Source: Hymenoscyphus infarciens
Lineage: Eukaryota; Ascomycota; Leotiomycetes; Helotiales; Helotiaceae
Direction of reading: 5' to 3'
Assembly (NCBI GenBank): GCA_001414345.1
Contig: LLCB01000028.1
Span: 248,001-312,000, forward strand
Length of the DNA stretch: 64,000 nucleotides
Made by a program: the position numbers and the translations under genes. The notes under the pieces were generated by a model. The model was not told the DNA's origin. It ran no database searches and saw only the letters and a list, made by a program, of their open reading frames with translations. Every line of letters begins with the position of its first letter. The first letter of the stretch is position 1. This document shows, in pieces, positions 35,922 to 47,763 of the stretch.

Positions 35922-38900
35922 ATGTCGGAAACGCCTGCTAGGCCCTCACGAAGGGCAGCATCTCGCAGAAAGTTGGTGGTAGAATCGGACGAAGAGGAGG
36001 AAGAACTGGCGCAATCTAGAATCAAGGAGGAGGAAAGCGAAGAAGACTTTACCCCAGCGCCCAAGAAATCACCACGAAAGGCACCGGCATCGAGACGGAA
36101 AACTACTAATGTCATCGCCAGTACCCCCAGAACCTCGGGGCGATCCAAGAGAGGTGCTGCGAACGAGAACATCGAACCCTCCGAGATTTTTGACGCCGAA
36201 GCAACAATTATGACGCCCGCGCCAGACTCTCCTACCAAAAAGGCCTCCCCGCGAAAGAGAAAGAGCGCGCCAGTTCGTGGTACTCGAAGCTCTAAGACAC
36301 CAGAATTGCCCCCTCCATTGCCTACTCCAAAGTCATCACAATCCCCAGAACCCTCCGAATTACCAACCACACCTCTTGCGGATATTACAGAAACCCTCAA
36401 TGACCGGCCGCGAACAGCGGACAGCCAATCCTCGGCCGTTAAACCGATCAACGCGTTGGATACTGTTTTGGAGAAGCCGATGGATATCGTACTCAAGTCG
36501 CGATCTATGACCGCGCCTGTAGTAGAGGATACAGGTCCAAAAGCACGGATTGTTATCACATATTTGATTCTTACGAATTTCAAGAGTTATGCTGGACGCC
36601 AAGAAGTCGGCCCCTTTCATGCTTCTTTTTCCTCGGTCGTAGGACCCAACGGATCCGGAAAATCCAACGTTATTGATTCTCTACTGTTCGTGTTTGGATT
36701 CAGAGCCAGCAAAATGAGACAGGGCAAAATCTCTGCCTTGATTCATAATTCTGCCGCATTTCCGAACCTTGATCATTGCGAGGTGGCTGTTCATTTCCAG
36801 GAAGTTATGGATCAACCGAATGGAGCGCCTCCTGCTATTATACCGGATTCTGATCTCGTTATTTCTCGTCGTGCTTTCAAAAACAACTCCAGCAAATACT
36901 ACATGAACGGAAAGGAGTCCAACTTCACCGTAGTTACAACTCTTCTCCGTGCCAAGGGAGTTGATCTAGATCATAAGCGATTTCTGATTCTCCAGGGAGA
37001 AGTAGAATCGATCGCCCAAATGAAGCCAAAAGCTGCCAATGAGCATGACGATGGACTGTTGGAATATCTGGAGGACATCATTGGGACCTCAAAGTACAAA
37101 ACACCTATTGAAGAATCTGCTACTGAAGTGGAAACTCTCAATGAGGTTTGTGTTGAGAAAAGCGGACGTGTTCAGCATGTTGAGAAGGAGAAGAATGGCT
37201 TGGAGGATAAAAAGAACAAGGCACTTGCATACATCAAAGACGAAAACGAATTGACCATGAAGCAATGCGCTTTGTACCAGGTCTATATTGATGAGTGCGG
37301 AGACAACCTTGCTGTCACCGAGGAAGCCATTTCCCAAATGCAGGCTCAACTTGACGCTGAAATGGAGAACCACAAAGGCAACGAGGATGGAATCAAGCAG
37401 CTCGAGAAACAGTACAAGAAGGGCCAGAAGGAATACGAGGCCATCGATAAGGAAGCCCAAGGCATCATCAAGGAAATGGCGAAATTCGACCAGGAACACG
37501 TCAAGTTTGAAGAAAAACGCAAATTCTTGACCAACAAGCAAAAGAAGCTGGAGAAAACCATCAGCACAGCTGAAAATGCTGGCACAGAAGCAGAGGCCAC
37601 AATTGAAAACTGCGGTGCTGAGATCGAACAGTCTGCCAAGGAAATTGCTGCCATGGAGAAAAGAGTCACAGCAGAGGAGAAGGAATTGGCAACTATTCGA
37701 GACAGCCTCAAGGGTAAAACACAGGCATTTTCGGACAGCATTGCTGCAAAGCAGAAGTCATTGGAACCTTGGAACGAGAAGCTCAACCAAAAGCAATCAG
37801 CAATTGCGGTCGCGGAGAGTGAGCTGGCCATTTTACACGAGAAGGCCAATGCTGGAGCCGTGGCGCTCGAGGAAACTGAAGCGAAACTTGCCAGTATTGA
37901 AGAAGGTCGTGAGTCCAAGCTTGCAGAGCTTGAGAAATGCAAGGCTGAGAGAAAGAAGCTGGAAAAGGAGTCAGCAAAGTTACAAAACGAGCTTGAACAG
38001 TTGCTGCAAACAGAACCCGAGATTCGTTCTCGTCTATCGCGTGCTCGTCAGAAAGCGGACGAGGCTCGTGCTAGTCTCTCCAACACTCAAACCCAGGGCA
38101 ATGTTCTCACAGGCTTGATGCGATTGAAGGAATCCGGCCGAATTGATGGGTTCCACGGGCGTCTGGGAAATCTGGGCACGATCGACAAGAAATATGATGT
38201 CGCAATTTCAACTGCTTGTGGTGCACTTGACAATTTTGTTACCGACACTGTTGAAGGAGGCCAACAATGTATCGAGTACCTACGAAAAACCAATCTTGGT
38301 CGAGGAAACTTCATGTGTTTGGACAAGCTCGGGAATCGAGATATGTCACCAATCCAGACACCTGAGGATGTGCCGCGTTTATTTGACTTGATTTCCGCGA
38401 AGGATGAGAAATTCAAGCCTGCCTTTTACCACTCTCTTCAAAATACTCTCGTGGCACAGGATCTTGCGCAGGCCAACCGTATTGCTTACGGAGCTAAGCG
38501 ATGGCGAGTTGTCACACTCGATGGCCAGTTGATCGATAAATCTGGTACCATGTCGGGCGGAGGAAACACCGTCAAGAAGGGTTTGATGTCTTCTAAACTT
38601 GTCGCCGATGTATCCAAGGAACAGGTCACGAAGTTTGAAGTCGATCGTGACTCTTTGGAACGAGATTTCCAAGAATTCCAGGATCGTCAACGAGAGCTTG
38701 AATTTCAGCTCAAGGAGCTCAGTGATGCCATTCCAAGACTAGATACCAAGATGCAGAAGATTGGTCTTGAGCTTGAGAGCTCGGCGAGAAACCTAGCCGA
38801 TGCTCAACGACGCATCAAGGAGTTAAGCAAGGAACATCAGCCTTCTAAAACAGATGACAGCCGTGTTGCTTCTCTGCAAAAGGAAATCACCAAACTCAAC

Positions 38901-40228
38901 ACGGAAATCGAGAAGCTCCATGGCGAGACAGCTAGTGTTGAGGATGAGATTAAAGCCTTGCAGGATAAGATCATGGAAGTTGGTGGAGAGAAGCTCCGAG
39001 CTCAACGTTCCAAAGTCGACGCCATCAAAGAAGAGATTAGTAGCCTCAGCGAAGCAGTCTCCACTGCAGAAGTTACAAAAGCAAAGGCCGAGAAGCAAAA
39101 GACAAAGCACGAAAAGGACTACGCCAAGGCAATTAAGGATCTACAAACAGCCATTGCAGATCTCGAGTCTCTTGAGGAAGACATCCAAAACCAGAGCTCC
39201 GATGCCGAAGGTTACCAAGCTCGTGTTGAAGAGGCCAATGAAGCTCTCAAAGAAAAGAAGAAGGAACTCAATGCTTTGAAGACCGAACTGGATGAAAAGA
39301 CCGCTGTTCTGAACGAAAGTCGCGCGGTAGAAATTGAGATGCGCAACAAACTTGAGGAAAATCAAAAGGTCCTTGCAGAGAACCAAAAGCGACTGCGGTA
39401 CTGGAATGAGAAACTGGGCAAGCTTGCACTTCAAAATGTTAGCGATCTCGGAGAGGAGATCACACCAGAGGAACTTCCCTCATACACCAAAGATGAGCTT
39501 GCAGACATGCGCAAGGACGCTCTCAAGGCTGAAATTGCGGCACTTGAGGAAAAGACTCAAAACGTCAATGTTGAACTTGGTGTTCTGGCTGAATACCGTC
39601 GACGTGTTGAAGAGCACATGGCACGAAATGCCGATCTCCAAAGCGCAGTAGGACAACGAGATACCGCAAAGAAGCGTTGCGATGAACTTCGACGACTAAG
39701 ACTTGAAGGATTCATGGAGGGATTCAGTACCATCTCTCTCCGTCTGAAGGAGATGTACCAGATGATTACCATGGGAGGAAACGCCGAACTTGAATTAGTT
39801 GATTCTCTTGATCCTTTCTCAGAGGGAATTCTATTTAGTGTCATGCCACCGAAGAAATCGTGGAAGAACATTTCCAATTTATCGGGTGGTGAGAAGACAT
39901 TGAGTAGTTTGGCTTTGGTATTTGCGTTGCATCATTATAAACCTACGCCGTTGTATGTGATGGATGAAATAGATGCTGCTTTGGATTTCCGAAATGTAAG
40001 TCTCCCCCTATCTGAAGAGGCTTGGAACTAATTAGAATATAGGTCTCTATTGTGGCATCTTATATCAAAGAGCGCACCAAGAATGCTCAATTCATCGTTA
40101 TTTCGCTGAGAAATAATATGTTTGAGCTTGCTTCGAGATTGGTGGGTGTGTATAAGGTCAACCATATGACGAAGAGTGTTACCATTGAGAATCGGGATTA
40201 TATCAATGATGAAACTGCTGTTGCTTGA
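35922..40228 (+). CDS. smc4: Condensin ATPase subunit Smc4 (Cut3)
   Basis: Exons 35922-39995 and 40043-40228 (47-bp intron, donor GTAAGT) give 1419 residues. The first ATG is at 35922. An acidic and basic disordered leader of about 200 residues with SPRK/TPR-type sites (possible CDK targets) precedes the ATPase head: TNFKSYAGRQEVGPFHASFS, then Walker A GPNGSGKSNVID near residue 241. Coiled coils flank the hinge (about 730-900, GFHGRLGNLGTID; TMSGGG). The C-terminal head has the signature LSGGEKTLSSLALVFALHHY near 1320 and Walker B LYVMDEIDAALD. The last exon completes the head (NVSIVASYIKERTKNAQFIV) after a splice inside DFRN. Smc4 pairs with Smc2 and non-SMC subunits to compact mitotic chromosomes. 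Length and motifs are intact. Confidence 0.97.
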
Positions 40229-41660
40229 GCGAGGGATTCGTTGTGTTTGGGGGGGTGGTTTTGTGGAGCATAATGTGGCGTTCAATGTGGGTTTCCTTCA
40301 GCGTTTGGATTGGAAAGGGGGGGTGTATGTAATAACGCTATCATGAAGACTAATGAATTCTACCTTTCTTGTTTTTGTCTTTGATCGTTTATCCTGTTGG
40401 TGAGAAAATGGAGTTTATAACTTGTGCCTCTGTCGATGTCTTGAGGACGCGAATGTGCAAATAAGTCCATGTGGAACCTGAGGAAGTTTAGGAATCAGAA
40501 GTTTTAACTCCTGAGAGGATTTGTCCTAAGGTTTACTTTTACCTGCGTAATCACCACAGGTAGATGTACACTTGTATTATTATATAGTCGCAGGGCGAAG
40601 AAATGGTCTTTGGTCCCCTACTTACGAGTACCATTCTCTCGCGTAGAAATCTAACACGAAGTAAATAGCAGATTACCATCTTGAAACTTATGTTTGAAAT
40701 AACCTACAAAAGGATTTTTAGATATACTTGTTAGCACGACTCTTCTGTGTCGGAAACCTAGAAATTACTAAATTGTATTTCACTCTCCCGATAAGATAAC
40801 TCTAAATAAACTTGACATCAAAACTAGAGCTTACTCGCCAAGCCCGGTCAATTACTTGTGTACACCCTCGTAGTCTCTTCTGTTCGAAACCAAAAATATA
40901 TAATATACCCGCCTGATTGCTGGCGGGTAGAGGTTTGGTCGTTGGAGTTTTAGGTTTAGAGGGTGGTGGTTCTCGAATTTTAAGGCAGGTAGCTAGCTTG
41001 TTTTGACGAAAAAGATTATTAATAAGTCTAGGACTACCGTGAGTTTATGTGCGATGTGCAACAAAAGAAAACTTGCCTAGATCGTTAATGTTACATCATA
41101 CTGACCGATTAAAACACTCTAGATTTGCTAGTCTACTGGTCCCGCCCCGGGAAAGTTCCCGGGAAAGTTACCTCGCAAGTAGAACAATCTGGATTGCGAT
41201 GTGCAACAATTCTCTTGCCAGCTGAAATAGTGACGAGCTTGAACTATACTTAGGCTACATAGCGTTCCGTGTTTATGGGATTTTCGAGTTTCGGTTGCGC
41301 CTTTGCGATGTGCAACAATTCAGCTGGGAAGGGATATTCCTGGTCTGGACTCGGGTTTTTCGTTTAGCGGTTTGTTGGACCTGAATTTGCCCCTTGCGTT
41401 GAACTTGGTCTTAGTTTGTATGTTCCTTGGTCTGCGATGTGCAACAATTCCCTTTGAAGTTGAAAGTTGGAGTCTGGAGCGCTCCCAAGGTTGAGTGTCT
41501 TGCTGTTTCCGAGCGACGCCAAGTCCGCAATAGGTGCTGGAGCTCTGTCCCCTCCACCTCGACCGACTCTCGCAAAATAATGATCAGATGCATACGCAAA
41601 ACCAAGTAAGAATCTCAGTCCTATATAAAACAACTATACTACACAAAAGCTACACATCAA
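40229..41660. other. Convergent intergenic region with a repeated motif
   Basis: Lies between the 3' ends of smc4 (plus) and the PPR gene (minus). It holds the four-copy TGCGATGTGCAACAA array described separately and a GGGAAAGTT duplication near 41149-41169. Short open frames at 41303-41767 have no motif. Confidence 0.6.
41050..41447 (+). repeat. Four spaced copies of TGCGATGTGCAACAA
   Basis: Exact 15-bp copies start at 41050, 41195, 41304 and 41433 (spacings 145, 109 and 129 bp), all in the same orientation. Copies 2-4 extend to TTC. The sequence between copies is not similar. A 13-bp match occurs at 18490. Role unknown. Confidence 0.9.
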
Positions 41661-44237
41661 TCAATCGCCTTCAACAAGTTGCAAATGCATCGCCAACTCC
41701 CAAAAATGATGCTGCCCCTCCTTCCCCCTCTCATCAGCATCCAGCGGACCCCCATGATCGGCCTTAGTATTCCTCACTAGCGTCCTCGCAAGCTCCCATT
41801 GCTCATCATCAACAAGCGCCGCAAGCAACGTCCTCAAGGTATACCACCCAGCCGCATTGTCACGACTGTTGATTTTACCTAGAACCCTCATCGCCGCAGC
41901 CGTCTCGCCTGTCCTGGCATAACCCTCAATAACACGGTCCCAGAAGATTTGATCTGTAGTTCCGACTTCGAGATTCATTCGCTCGATCAGAGTTTTAACG
42001 GCATCGAGGTTGGGTGGGTCTTGCGCGAAATAATGTTCCACCATCATGGTGTAAATATGCGTTGAGGGTCGTAGACCTTCTTTGGCCATTCGTTCCAGTA
42101 CAGCGTTCACTGTAACCAGGCATTGTTCTGAGCCTCGCTCGGAATTATGGAGTAAATGGTAAACGAGCTTGCCATATGTGTGTAGGCTTGCTTTGATGCC
42201 TACCGCTGCCATTTGGGAGAATAAAGTATCGATGGTTTCCATTTGCTCTTTGGGATTACTTGGGTCGCAAGAACCAAGGACTTCATCCATGATAGTGGTG
42301 AAGGTTACAGCGTCTGCTTGGAATCCAGCTCGCTGCATTTGTTCGAGAAGTTCTCTTGCTTCCTCTGGTCGGCCTTGTCTGATCAAGGGACGAAGAAGTG
42401 TGTTATAAGTGACGATGTCGGGTTTGATACCGAATTTTCCAGCCCAGCCGAGAACACGTTGCGCAATATCATGTTTCCCCCTGCGTAATAAACCTGCTAT
42501 CGCGAGGTTGATCGTTTCTACCGTGGGTTTGGGAGCCTCTGGAGCGGCATCCGCTGTATGGTCTTTGTGTAATTTGGCATTGCTCTTCGCTTTCTGAGAG
42601 GATATGATCCATCTCTTCCCCATCTCGTCCAAAGCATTTAGCCCAGCATCTATTCTTCCACAATCAATCAAGCCACTGATGCGTGCATTCCAGCATGCAA
42701 GATCTGGCTTCATCCCCGAAAGCTCCATCTTTTTCCAAATGGCTTCGAGTGATATCACATCCCTCGACATCCTGCAACCATTAATCATTGAGGACCAGGT
42801 CGAACTCGTAGGCGTGATGCCAGTTTTGACCATGTGATTCCATACATCTATCGCACGATCCGACTTGCGAAATTTCATATACAGTAAAATGAAATAGTCG
42901 CATAGTTCAGAATTCAATGTTTCATAGTCAGTTGGGTGCTTTATGGGTGCATCTGGTGTAGGAACCTCGCGAGAAACCGGAAACTGTATAGCGTCTTGCC
43001 ATAACAGATCTAGCTTCGCAAAATCCTGTGCTCTAGCAGCATTTTTAATAGCCTTCATAAAATAATCATTTCGTACACGAGCAACAGGGCTATGCCGCTT
43101 CGCCGCGACAACATGATAGGAAGCTTCGGTCTTTTTCTCCAACTCGGGCAATTGCTGGAAAGCGAATTCAGAAACCATCTGTAGATCTGAACCAGGATTG
43201 GCATCAATCCTAGAAACGTCCCGACCAATTATGGCAACATTTGTATAAAGCAGTTTCAAGAAAGGTTCGGCATCAGAGAGCAATTCTTGATCCAGAGGAC
43301 AATTTTGCGTAAGGAGGGCAAGCGTGGCGACGGCAACGACGGGTATTTGGGATAAATGGGCAGTACGAAAGGTAGGCGTGAGGAGACTATAACAAGGCAG
43401 AAGCCCGCGCCGTCGTTTCGTTTCTATAATGTGTTTCGCTGTAGTGGGAGGAAGTTTCGACCAGTCGAGAGAATCATCCACCGAGAGAGAACCCCGGCGT
43501 CTGCAACCCACATTCCATGCACCCAAAAGATCTTCAAAGAGTCTCTTCTCCTCCTCTTGATCCCCATTGCCTGATTTTCTGATCTCCAATATATTCCTCA
43601 CCAAGCCCAATATCATGTTTGTCCAGTCGTCGCCTCGAAGTACACCTAGCTGGAGGTACAGCCTGGAAATTTCGGTAATAGATGGAAGGTCCTCCGATCG
43701 TGGATCTTTGTTCTTAGCGCGAAGTACTTGCTTCAACAATGCTAATGATAGAGAGTGCAAGTATGTCGGTAAAAACGACAGCTGCCCACTCGCTGAATCG
43801 AATTGGCCAAAGTTCTGGGCAAAGAATTTCCAAGATTCTGCCGCACGATTGCCACCTGCCATCATCCCCTTGAGCGCCGCAATGTTCTTATAAGGCCTCA
43901 GTATCGAAGTATTCCTAGGTGGTAGCTTTGGCGATGTCTCGGGCGGCGCAATGCTTTGCTCGAAAAGCGATTCGAGTAGGTCGCCGTGGTTGAAGTGGGG
44001 AGCCTTTTCGTGTCTTGGTAACCGGGGAGGCCTGATCTCAGACCCTTCGATTTTATCTGCCAGCCTAGAGACATCTTCGAGGACGCTCGTATGTTCCGCG
44101 GCGTCGTTGCCGTTATCGCTGTTACTGATGTGCGAATTGAATGATCTGAAGCGGGGGGTTCTGACAGCAGTCGTGCGAGCGCGGGCTCGAGAAAGGGGTC
44201 GGCAACATGCTCTACAAAAGGGCGTAGGAACGCTCAT
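41661..44237 (-). CDS. Pentatricopeptide-repeat protein, probably mitochondrial
   Basis: A single-exon protein of 858 residues. The N-terminus (MSVPTPFCRACCRPLSRARA...) is rich in Arg, Ala and Ser and lacks acidic residues over the first 40 positions, fitting a mitochondrial targeting sequence. The C-terminal half contains tandem PPR units with the usual helix-turn-helix pattern: FRKSDRAIDVWNHMVKTGIT, then PTSSTWSSMINGCRMSRDVI, GMKPDLACWNARISGLIDCG, FGIKPDIVTYNTLLRPLIRQ and GLRPSTHIYTMMVEHYFAQD. PPR proteins bind single-stranded organellar RNA and act in its processing, stability or translation. Which transcript is targeted cannot be read from the sequence. The start is the first Met of the frame. 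It is convergent with smc4. Confidence 0.88.
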   Translation of the reverse strand: MSVPTPFCRACCRPLSRARARTTAVRTPRFRSFNSHISNSDNGNDAAEHTSVLEDVSRLADKIEGSEIRPPRLPRHEKAPHFNHGDLLESLFEQSIAPPETSPKLPPRNTSILRPYKNIAALKGMMAGGNRAAESWKFFAQNFGQFDSASGQLSFLPTYLHSLSLALLKQVLRAKNKDPRSEDLPSITEISRLYLQLGVLRGDDWTNMILGLVRNILEIRKSGNGDQEEEKRLFEDLLGAWNVGCRRRGSLSVDDSLDWSKLPPTTAKHIIETKRRRGLLPCYSLLTPTFRTAHLSQIPVVAVATLALLTQNCPLDQELLSDAEPFLKLLYTNVAIIGRDVSRIDANPGSDLQMVSEFAFQQLPELEKKTEASYHVVAAKRHSPVARVRNDYFMKAIKNAARAQDFAKLDLLWQDAIQFPVSREVPTPDAPIKHPTDYETLNSELCDYFILLYMKFRKSDRAIDVWNHMVKTGITPTSSTWSSMINGCRMSRDVISLEAIWKKMELSGMKPDLACWNARISGLIDCGRIDAGLNALDEMGKRWIISSQKAKSNAKLHKDHTADAAPEAPKPTVETINLAIAGLLRRGKHDIAQRVLGWAGKFGIKPDIVTYNTLLRPLIRQGRPEEARELLEQMQRAGFQADAVTFTTIMDEVLGSCDPSNPKEQMETIDTLFSQMAAVGIKASLHTYGKLVYHLLHNSERGSEQCLVTVNAVLERMAKEGLRPSTHIYTMMVEHYFAQDPPNLDAVKTLIERMNLEVGTTDQIFWDRVIEGYARTGETAAAMRVLGKINSRDNAAGWYTLRTLLAALVDDEQWELARTLVRNTKADHGGPLDADERGKEGQHHFWELAMHLQLVEGD

Positions 44238-45255
44238 ACCCTTGGATATCGTTCAATGCCCTTCGATGCGTCGTGGTGGCAGTCGTAAGGTCGAAATTCC
44301 TACTCATACTGAGCTTGGTGTTTTAACGGCAGCAAAATATTTGACAGGGATGCAGGCTTCCATCCCGGTGTTTACCCGCTTCTTCGCTTCAATTCCAACG
44401 CTACTTGTCTTGTATACTAGTACAACACAACCACAGCTGCCACGTAGTATGCTGGATAGAACAAACCCTCGCTACCTGCCCTAGAGAGCGAGGACCCCTC
44501 TCTAGCTCTTGAGTACTCTAAGCAGTCTCTATCTTGGAAGAAGAATCCATGGACCTAGCTCATATTTTGAAGTTTGAACCCCACAAAGCCTGACTTCCAC
44601 TATTTTCCAAAGCTACCTCTCGAGTATGCACTTTGTTCCCCATTCCGAGCACCTATTCCTTCTGGTCAGGAGCAGGTTTTATCCTCACTCACTGCTCCTG
44701 GCTCCTGAGTCAACGAAAAAACTGTATGCTAATGTTGATGCATCCATATCTGGGATCGCTTTTGTCCCATTGAAAGCCGCAATCCTGCCAACAGGGAGTC
44801 ACGGCAGCGATATTTCAAGATCAGCCTACCTATGTTGCCATATGGTATCTATCGTCATATGGGCAACTCTTTCCATAGTTCAAGGGCTCACAATTGGACA
44901 CTCGTCTTAAGCTCTTTCAAATCAAGTTTTCGCCCTTACATTGACATACTCTATGCAAGAATTTGGAAGGACGATGGTCATTACTGGTGTGATCATGTAC
45001 GGAAGCTCTTTTCTCTCCTTCCGGCGATAAAAAGTTTGGACTATCTAGACCTTGTTCCATCCATTACCTCTGCGCCCGATTATAAATGGTATCAGGGAAA
45101 GTATGACTGGTGCACCTGCCTAACCTCCTCAAAATACAAAGGTGGTGTATGTATTATCCCATCATGAACTTCTTCTTGTATGCCTATTTTCTTGCCAAGT
45201 TACAAGTACTGACGGCAGTCCAATATTTCAAGTAAATCAGTTGCTTATAGAAGCC
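44238..45255. other. Intergenic between PPR start and GH16 end
   Basis: Contains the PPR gene's upstream side. Open frames at 43951-44484, 44626-44910 and 44832-45167 have no recognisable motif. No repeat seen. Confidence 0.45.
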
Positions 45256-46920
45256 CTACTGATAAACCTTTACAGAGTTCACAAGCCAGTAAGCATTCTG
45301 AAACGTTTCTGGATGCTTCCTAACCCATTCGTCACAAGTTGCGACTCCTGTCTTTTGGCTACAGTCACTCCCTATAATATCCAAGTGTTAGATAGTGCTT
45401 TTATTTTGAATTTCACTTCGTGTGGTGATGATGAGTCCTTGAGATATGTGGCATGGGATGAATTCAGGGAAAGGAGGCTCTCGCCACTTACATTTCGTCC
45501 ATCCGTTTCCACCTGCCTCGTCGCCGCAAAAGGTCGTGTCAAACCACTATCCCCGAATCCATTAGTTGCGATACTTGAAACCAGCAAGAAGAAGAAAAGG
45601 GAGGATGAGTCTGAGGAAAAAAAGAGGGTCTTGAGGAGAAAACTTACAATACTTTGCGAAACAAAGTGCTGGTCAATATTACAACCTGCGTCATTACTCG
45701 CGAAATGCGCCATGGGCAAAGGCCACTTTGAAGGATCAGGTTTACCAAAAGTGATATCTGAAGGAATGCCAGTTGTTGAACGTGGGAAGAACCAAATTCT
45801 AATGGCGTCGCTTGTCCAATCCATTGCCCAAACACCTCCACCATTTCTGTTGAATTCGGCACCATAACCAGCATCTGGACCAGTTGTTGAGCACCCACCA
45901 TCGTCAGAGCAGGAGACGAAGTTTTCGGAAACAGATTGAGTTTGTCCATTTGGTGACTGGTTGAAAATGCATTTTGGGAGGGCGGGATCCGTGTGGCCTG
46001 TAATAACACCTGGCTTGTCGTTGAAGTATTCTACGATATCCATTTCTCCATATGGCTCTCCGTCGTCTTTTACAGTCCAACTATGGTAGTGTTAGATCTT
46101 GCAATTTGGTTGTGAAAGGGGTGGTTTGAGGGGCTGGACTTGCAAGGCGGGCCAAATTCCACAAACTTCATCGGGCATGTGTTGGAAATCACCAATGATG
46201 AGGCCGTGCGTGAAGGAATCATGGCTAGTTGCCCAGATACTCTTGCGACCACGAGCATTATCGGGGACTACAGAGTGCATATCGACCTAATTCCAAGATA
46301 ATAGAGTTAGTTTATTGCTTTGGGAATGATTTGCGCGTTGTGGAATTTTTCTCGGGAGGAAGATTGACGATCCTTGCTTCGCGTACACCTCTTATCATAC
46401 GAAACAGTCAGGAGAATTGAAAATAATGTTCGAGAAGGTTTAGAAGAATAAGAAAGTTGGCTTCTTGGTTCTTCCAAATACTTTCGAACAATACTTCTCA
46501 TTGCCCTAGATTGTTTCGCACATTCAAACTAAAAAAGGTGTATGCCGAGCAAAGAACCATGTCTCTTACAAGAAGAGAACATTTCATGGCTCCTGGAAGG
46601 ACTCTAATTGGAGAAAATGCTTCGAGAAGTTGACTTACACCCATATACACTCGGCCGTCAACGATTTTGGTCAGACCAAGGCTTTGTGCTGTGCCTAGAT
46701 CGACATAGTCAACGGTCCCATGAGTTGGGTCATCGCCCTAGACTAACAATTAGCTATTATCCTAAGGTTGGGAAAGAGATATTATGGATGGTACATTTCG
46801 ATAGTCGAAGCTGTTGAACCAGTTCGAGGCGTCGTAGTTGAACTTCAATGTATAACCAGAAGCGGCTGGGAAAAATGCTACCAGAGCACAGAAGAAAGCA
46901 ATGACCTTGAAGGAAAGCAT
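45256..46920 (-). CDS. GH16 family endo-beta-1,3(4)-glucanase, secreted
   Basis: Exons 46920-46795, 46737-46639, 46286-46144, 46080-45648, 45546-45492 and 45371-45256 give 323 residues with every phase matched. A signal peptide (MLSFKVIAFFCALVAFFPAA) precedes YTLKFNYDASNWFNSFDY and DPTHGTVDYVDLGTAQS. The catalytic block is WPAFWTV then GEMDIVEYFND, with the nucleophile near Glu135, Asp137 and the acid/base near Glu140. FDTTFCGDEAGGNGW and a closing EWVRKHPETFQNAYWLVNS with SVKVYQ follow. This matches fungal mixed-linked glucanases that cut beta-1,3/1,4 glucans of cell walls outside the cell. The third intron (46143-46081) is GC-AG with donor GCAAGT; only that choice restores the WPAFWTV motif. 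The second intron is 352 bp, long for this genome, and the last two are 101 and 120 bp. Tyr follows the second Glu where many relatives have Gly or Ile. Confidence 0.9.
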
Positions 46921-47763
46921 ATTGATCAATCAAAACTTTTGTTTGTGTGAATGAATGTGAGAGCCCATGTACCTGCAGGAAGTCTTTGTTGTTGTTTGTG
47001 GAAGAGGATTTAAGGTAGAAACAGAAAGCAGTATTTGTACTTCACTTGTTGTTAATTTCAAGCTTATGAAATGTCTTTTTTGGCATTGGAGTAGCTACGC
47101 ACAGACGATTTTTTGGATTTGTTTTGTGGAAATTCGGTTAAAGATGCCGTGTAGGAAAGTGACTGCTAAAAAACCATGTACGTAAACACTTCAGCATTGA
47201 AATTTTGCCTATTCATTTGGTTCAAAGGATTTAATGGCCCTTGAGGTCGTTAGCTGAGATCCTGTGACATTGTAATGTGATGCAAATTTCTTTCCTTAGA
47301 AGAGTGTGAAGCGGAAGAAAGCAGATTACCTTTTATGATAGAGGACTTCAGACGTGTACAATTTCCCTAAATGCTTCGACGGTCCGTGAGATCCTGGGAA
47401 GGAATATTGTGCATTGGGACGGGGCTGACTTGGAGATCTTAGAAAGCTAAAGTGGTCTCTGCATCTGTTGCCTCGCCCAAGAGCCCCAGCGCTACGGTGG
47501 TGGGCTATTCGAAACCTCCACAGGCAAATTTGCAAGACTCCTTGGAAACTCGGTCGTTCCTGGTAGCCCAAGATCTCATTACACTCCATCAAAAGAGGGA
47601 GAAAAAAGAGATCAATCTCTATGAAAAAAGAAAGACACAAAGGAGGCCACGTAAAGAAAATATGAATTATTCAAAAGGCGGTTCTTGAACAATATCAAAT
47701 TGTTCATCATTAAGCAATGCCAGCACTGCTTGAGTGTGATCATGAAGATACTCTGCCCCCTTT
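46921..47763. other. Intergenic, GH16 promoter side
   Basis: About 840 bp upstream of the GH16 start. The minus-strand frames at 47640-47326 and 47897-47667 have no motif; the latter overlaps the end of the unidentified gene below in another frame. Nothing else seen. Confidence 0.4.

Noticed and set aside
37089..37942. Long minus-strand open frames inside smc4
   Set aside because: Antisense shadows of coiled-coil codons; the plus strand has full SMC motifs.
41050..41447. CRISPR-like array from the four 15-bp copies
   Set aside because: Repeats are too short, spacers are 94-130 bp and irregular, there are no cas genes, and the genome is eukaryotic.
45142..45867. 241-codon plus-strand open frame
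   Set aside because: It lies antisense to the last exons and introns of the GH16 gene, whose splice structure and motifs are well resolved.
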